From the NCBI RefSeq assembly GCF_002276045.1, contig NZ_NQMR01000069.1, forward strand, positions 1-46,545: a DNA stretch of 46,545 nucleotides, given 5' to 3'. Of the stretch, positions 42,960 to 46,545 are shown piece by piece. The position numbers were made by a program, and so were the translations under genes. The stretch's first letter is position 1; every line of letters begins with the position of its first letter. Source of the DNA: Pseudoalteromonas sp. NBT06-2 (GTDB taxonomy: Bacteria > Pseudomonadota > Gammaproteobacteria > Enterobacterales > Alteromonadaceae). The notes beneath the pieces are model-generated. The model did not search any database. It had not been told where the DNA came from and was given only the letters and a program-made list of their open reading frames with translations.

Positions 42960-45515
42960 TTATTCAGCACTTGCATTAAATGTTTTACCAAAAAATAATG
43001 CATTGCTTAATATACGACTTGTACCGTACCAATAACCTCTAAATACAGGATTATCCGTCATACCTATCACACGACCACGACCATAAGAATGCGCCATTAA
43101 TGCAGCGGCACCAGAAATTTGCTTAACATTGTTATCATGACTAAAACCTGCCATTAATGGATTTTTATCGTAAATTGCAATGTTTACAAAAGGCATATCT
43201 ACAGGCTCTAACAAAAAGGTACTGTTTTTAAATACCGGTAAGTCTTCACGTGGAATTGAGTATGTTAATGGATGAGACAAATCAATTTGTGTTTTATAAA
43301 TTGCACCAGCAATACGTTGTTTTGCTGATAGACTATCTTTATCCGCATAAGTAAGTGCTTTGGTTTGAAATGTGTCAGCCATATCTTTAGGAGAGATATA
43401 ATTCGCTTTTAAAATCTTATTATCAACTAAGAATTTAGCACCACCTTTATGTCCCCAAATAACACCGCCTTCTTTTATCCAGCGTTTCATCTTTACTTTT
43501 GTAGCATCTGTAAAATCAGAGTAACTCCCATTAACCATAATTACATGAGTATATCTATCAAAATCAATGTGGCCTAATCTGTCAATATCAATTATTGTTG
43601 GTGCGATACCTACATGTTGATCTAAGTAGTACCAAGTTTCACCAACTTCATATTGACTTGTACCTTTACCACCAATTAGTAGTACTTTAGGTAAAGTAAC
43701 AGGTGCTAATTTACGAGAACCTAAATCGATACCTGTTGGTGTTAAACCCGATGTGATGCCAATAATAGGGATATTAAACTCAGCTTGTGCCTGAGCTAGA
43801 ATATCTCTGAAGTTTTCAGCTGTTTGTATGCCTGCTGGTAAGATAATTGAACCCGCTGAAAAAGCATGTTTACCAGATGAAGTAACCGCTGACATATCAC
43901 CTAATGCAACGCGTGCTTTAATGCCTTTTTTCAATAAAGAATTAAGCATTTTTGGTGCAGCATAATCATCCCATGAAAAACCGTAAGCATAATTATTAGT
44001 TAATTTATCAAGTACTTTAGCTTGTGGTTGAGTCCAGGCACTTTCTGAATGTTTTAAACCCCATTTGCTGGTTAAGTTAGCAAATTCAATATTAAAGGCG
44101 TGAGCAATTGTCCAGCCTGATACATCGTAAAACGTATTATCTTCGAAGTTTTTCTGTTCGCTAAATATTGCCTTTATTAAACGGTATTGCGCTTGATCTA
44201 AAGGAATATAATAACTGCTTTTTTCACTATAAGTTTTGTTGGCCACTTTTAAATCTTTATCGATTTTATAAGCGTTAATTTGATGTTGTTTCAGTAAGTT
44301 TAAAAACTTATTTAAACGTGTTTTATCGTTAGGTTCTGAAACTAAGTAACCATTTATTTTATCGTTACCAGCAAGCTCAGAAGCTTCGTTATAAAAATTA
44401 TCTTGATAGTTTAATAAGTTATTTCTACCAGCTACAGCAGCATCAAAAGTCGATAAAGAGGTGATTAATTGGTTTTTAATTGTCGTAGGAAATTTTAATA
44501 AGCCATTAATTGTTTCCTGTTGATGACCACGAGAGCTTGCTTGCTCAAATAAAATACCAATAGTGCCATTAATATCTGGGTAAGTTGAACCTTTTCCGTA
44601 GTAAAAGTCATCAAAGCTTTCTTCGGTAAAATAGAGTTGATTTTGCTTGTCTAACGCTTTTGCGTGAAATACTGCAATGTCTTTAGTTAATGTTACATTG
44701 CGATCTGGAGTAAGTGGGTGCTTACGACTTGCAATGCCAGGCTGGAAAAAATAAGTGCTATGTGGGCCCATTTCATGAAAATCAGTTAATACATTAGGTT
44801 TCCATTGATGGAATTTAGCAACGCGTGCACGAGACTCTGGATGTTGTAATAAAAGCCAGTCGCGGTTTAAGTCAAACCAGTAATGATTTGTACGGCCACT
44901 AGGCCAAGCTTCAGCGTGTTCTCTGTGGCTTGGGTCGCTCGATAAGTTTTGGCCCTTATGCATATTTGCCCATTGAGCAAAGCGTGATAAACCATCTGGA
45001 TTTAGAGAAGGGTCAATTAAAATCACTGTATTATTTAACAGGGTTTCAATTTCTTCGCCTTGTGCTGCTGCTAAATAATAAGCCACTAATAAAGAGGCGT
45101 TACTACCTGACGATTCATTACCGTGAACGCTATAACCCATCCATACAACCGCGGGATCATCTTTATTTGTTTTTACTTCACCATCACATAAACGAGTAAT
45201 ATGCTTTGCTTGAATTGCATCTATATTTTTTAATTTTTCAGGTGTGGTGATTGTAAGCATTAAAAGTGGGCGTTGCTCATGGCTATAACCTATGGTTTCA
45301 ATGTTTATACGGTCACTTTTTTCGGCTAAAACGTGCATATAGCGTGCTAATTGGTCATGACGAACATGCCAATCACCCATTTCATACCCCAATACGCTTT
45401 GTGGTGTAGGTATACTTGGATCGAATTTAATATCCGCGTCAAAATAAAAATTAAGGGGCTTAGCCATAGCTAACGGGCTAAAAAGGACTAATAAAACAAA
45501 ACGAAACAAGCGCAT
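42960..45515 (-). CDS. Secreted M14-family zinc carboxypeptidase
   Basis: 851 aa with a signal peptide (MRLFRFVLLVLFSPLAMA). The M14 domain (about 40-370) has zinc ligands His131 and Glu134 in GYSVHGNESSGSNAS, then DPSLNPDGLSRF and FDLNRDWLLLQHPES, a third His probably in LTDFHEMGPH, and a Glu in FEQASSRG. The C-terminal half (about 380-851) includes a region resembling a class-I amidotransferase-like fold (YTHVIMVNGSYSDF, KRWIKEGGVIWGHKGG). It is about twice the size of minimal carboxypeptidases, as in other marine members. It should digest peptides outside the cytoplasm. Confidence 0.92.
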   Translation of the reverse strand: MRLFRFVLLVLFSPLAMAKPLNFYFDADIKFDPSIPTPQSVLGYEMGDWHVRHDQLARYMHVLAEKSDRINIETIGYSHEQRPLLMLTITTPEKLKNIDAIQAKHITRLCDGEVKTNKDDPAVVWMGYSVHGNESSGSNASLLVAYYLAAAQGEEIETLLNNTVILIDPSLNPDGLSRFAQWANMHKGQNLSSDPSHREHAEAWPSGRTNHYWFDLNRDWLLLQHPESRARVAKFHQWKPNVLTDFHEMGPHSTYFFQPGIASRKHPLTPDRNVTLTKDIAVFHAKALDKQNQLYFTEESFDDFYYGKGSTYPDINGTIGILFEQASSRGHQQETINGLLKFPTTIKNQLITSLSTFDAAVAGRNNLLNYQDNFYNEASELAGNDKINGYLVSEPNDKTRLNKFLNLLKQHQINAYKIDKDLKVANKTYSEKSSYYIPLDQAQYRLIKAIFSEQKNFEDNTFYDVSGWTIAHAFNIEFANLTSKWGLKHSESAWTQPQAKVLDKLTNNYAYGFSWDDYAAPKMLNSLLKKGIKARVALGDMSAVTSSGKHAFSAGSIILPAGIQTAENFRDILAQAQAEFNIPIIGITSGLTPTGIDLGSRKLAPVTLPKVLLIGGKGTSQYEVGETWYYLDQHVGIAPTIIDIDRLGHIDFDRYTHVIMVNGSYSDFTDATKVKMKRWIKEGGVIWGHKGGAKFLVDNKILKANYISPKDMADTFQTKALTYADKDSLSAKQRIAGAIYKTQIDLSHPLTYSIPREDLPVFKNSTFLLEPVDMPFVNIAIYDKNPLMAGFSHDNNVKQISGAAALMAHSYGRGRVIGMTDNPVFRGYWYGTSRILSNALFFGKTFNASAE

Positions 45516-45663
45516 GATTAATTATTCTAGTTAAAGTGACTGATAACCTAAAATTAACATTGCACAATAATAAAGCCAAATTTTTACGACAGGTACTAGC
45601 GACAATAAGACGAGCGGAGTATGATATGCAGTAACCTAGTAATTTAGTCAAGTATACCGTCTT

Positions 45664-46236
45664 ATGATCAATATTTCAGAAACAGCGCAAAGTCACTTTG
45701 CAAAATTATTAGCCGACCAGGCTGAAAATACCAAAATCCGCGTATTCGTAGTAAACCCGGGTACATCACAAGCTGAATGTGGCGTTTCTTACTGTCCTGA
45801 AGATGCAGTTGAAGATACAGATATCCATCTTGAATTTAATGGTTTTGATGCCGTTGTTGATGCCGAAAGCGCTCCGTTTTTAGGCGAAGCTGACATTGAC
45901 TTTGTAACAGACAAAATGGGTTCACAATTAACTTTAAAAGCGCCAAACGCTAAAGCTAAAAAGTTAGGTGATGATGCATCATTAGAAGCTCAAATCCAAC
46001 ATATGATCGATACTGAAGTAAATCCACAGTTAGCAAGCCACGGTGGTCAAGTAACGCTTGTTGAAATTGCTGATGATATTGCTATTTTACAGTTTGGTGG
46101 TGGTTGTAACGGTTGTTCTATGATTGATGTTACTTTGAAAGAAGGCATTGAAAAAGAAATGTTAGCTAAATTCCCACAAATTAAAGGTGTTAAAGATGCA
46201 ACAGACCATAATCCTGGTGAGCATTCTTACTACTAA
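45664..46236 (+). CDS. nfuA: Fe-S cluster carrier NfuA
   Basis: 190 aa. An N-terminal degenerate A-type domain (residues 1-95, lacking the three Cys of IscA-type carriers) is joined to an Nfu domain with the cluster-binding CNGC (Cys148 and Cys151 in [20 protein letters not shown]). It delivers 4Fe-4S clusters to client proteins, especially under oxidative stress or iron shortage. The length equals E. coli NfuA (191). The next small gene follows after 3 bases. Confidence 0.97.
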   Translation: MINISETAQSHFAKLLADQAENTKIRVFVVNPGTSQAECGVSYCPEDAVEDTDIHLEFNGFDAVVDAESAPFLGEADIDFVTDKMGSQLTLKAPNAKAKKLGDDASLEAQIQHMIDTEVNPQLASHGGQVTLVEIADDIAILQFGGGCNGCSMIDVTLKEGIEKEMLAKFPQIKGVKDATDHNPGEHSYY

Positions 46237-46239
46237 ACT

Positions 46240-46503
46240 GTGAAATTTAAAAATACAATATATCGCCTCGGTTCAACACCTAAGTTGAGTTTAAGGCGAT
46301 TTTTTATTGGCATAGTGTTATTTGCCATTAGTGCGGGGCTAATTATCTTTGGTTACTTGCACCTTGCCTTATTACAACTCCCTGGCTTAATTCTATTACC
46401 TGTCGCTTTATATTTCGCGATTTATGGGTATTTAGGTATATTTGCCAATCGTTTTTCACAAATATTAAAAGACCGTGAAAAACTAAATCAAGATCTTTTC
46501 TAA
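46240..46503 (+). CDS. Small inner-membrane protein of unknown function
   Basis: 87 aa from a GTG start 3 bases after the nfuA stop, so translation is probably coupled. Two membrane helices (about 21-41 and 45-66) follow a basic N-terminus (KLSLRRFF), and a charged tail (QILKDREKLNQDLF) should be cytoplasmic. Not recognised. No own ribosome site is visible. About 40 bases of unannotated sequence remain to the window end. Confidence 0.65.
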   Translation: MKFKNTIYRLGSTPKLSLRRFFIGIVLFAISAGLIIFGYLHLALLQLPGLILLPVALYFAIYGYLGIFANRFSQILKDREKLNQDLF

Positions 46504-46545
46504 ACTACAGATTAATACTTTAAACCCATATTCAGCGCTTAAATC

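Overview
The window looks like the chromosome of an AT-rich marine gammaproteobacterium of the Alteromonadales (Colwellia/Thalassotalea/Pseudoalteromonas-like). This is inferred from gene content: tandem spondin-domain proteins beside a two-component system, DUF3718 and DUF4124 proteins, the folM-folE-folX set, cysJIH, a bioH/comF/nfuA neighbourhood, a GlyGly-CTERM-like protein end, and many secreted peptidases and nucleases. No rRNA, tRNA, CRISPR array, integrase or intact transposase was seen.

Layout. 1-2500: the tail of a protein with a C-terminal sorting signal, then a lipoprotein oligopeptidase B. 2563-6415: a minus-strand operon of two spondin-domain exported proteins, an OmpR-type regulator and its histidine kinase, headed by four hexamers in exact 11-bp register (candidate operator). 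6515-7494: a one-cysteine redoxin lipoprotein and a YqaA membrane protein, divergent. 7534-9527: folM-folE-folX (tetrahydromonapterin synthesis), with a 266-bp repeat between folE and folX. 9672-12118: a TauE/SafE exporter and a YceH-NadE fusion. 12309-19180: penicillin-acylase-family hydrolase, two repeat units, DUF3718 protein, YeaD mutarotase and a hybrid histidine kinase. 19259-22378: an exported protein of unknown function, an ORF-less group II intron, and an unknown protein whose apparent ATG is created at the intron-exon junction. 22544-24019: DUF4097 lipoprotein and a small lipoprotein. 24299-28670: cysJIH assimilatory sulfate reduction. 29395-32761: glycerol kinase and a secreted three-module endonuclease I. 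33592-36199: GAF-GGDEF cyclase divergent from a chemoreceptor-tip-like protein and an oxygen-binding di-iron-type protein, a possible oxygen or redox signalling island. 36293-39794: a 7-bp microsatellite, a second near-identical copy of the repeat, small exported or unknown proteins and a dimeric dUTPase. 39966-46503: CJM1_0395-type putative metalloprotease, a small flagellar-rod-like protein, bioH, comF, a large M14 carboxypeptidase, nfuA and a small membrane protein.

The least expected structure is a family of intergenic repeats (4838, 7930, 14616, 14766, about 29211, 36375). They share ends like TATACCCAAGCCACTTCAAG and an internal core like CGTTATTGAT..AAGGGAATAAC, but carry different self-complementary stems, so structure rather than sequence appears to be maintained. 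Two full copies 28 kb apart differ at only about five positions. All functional statements rest on reading the sequence and remembered family features; no database search was run.
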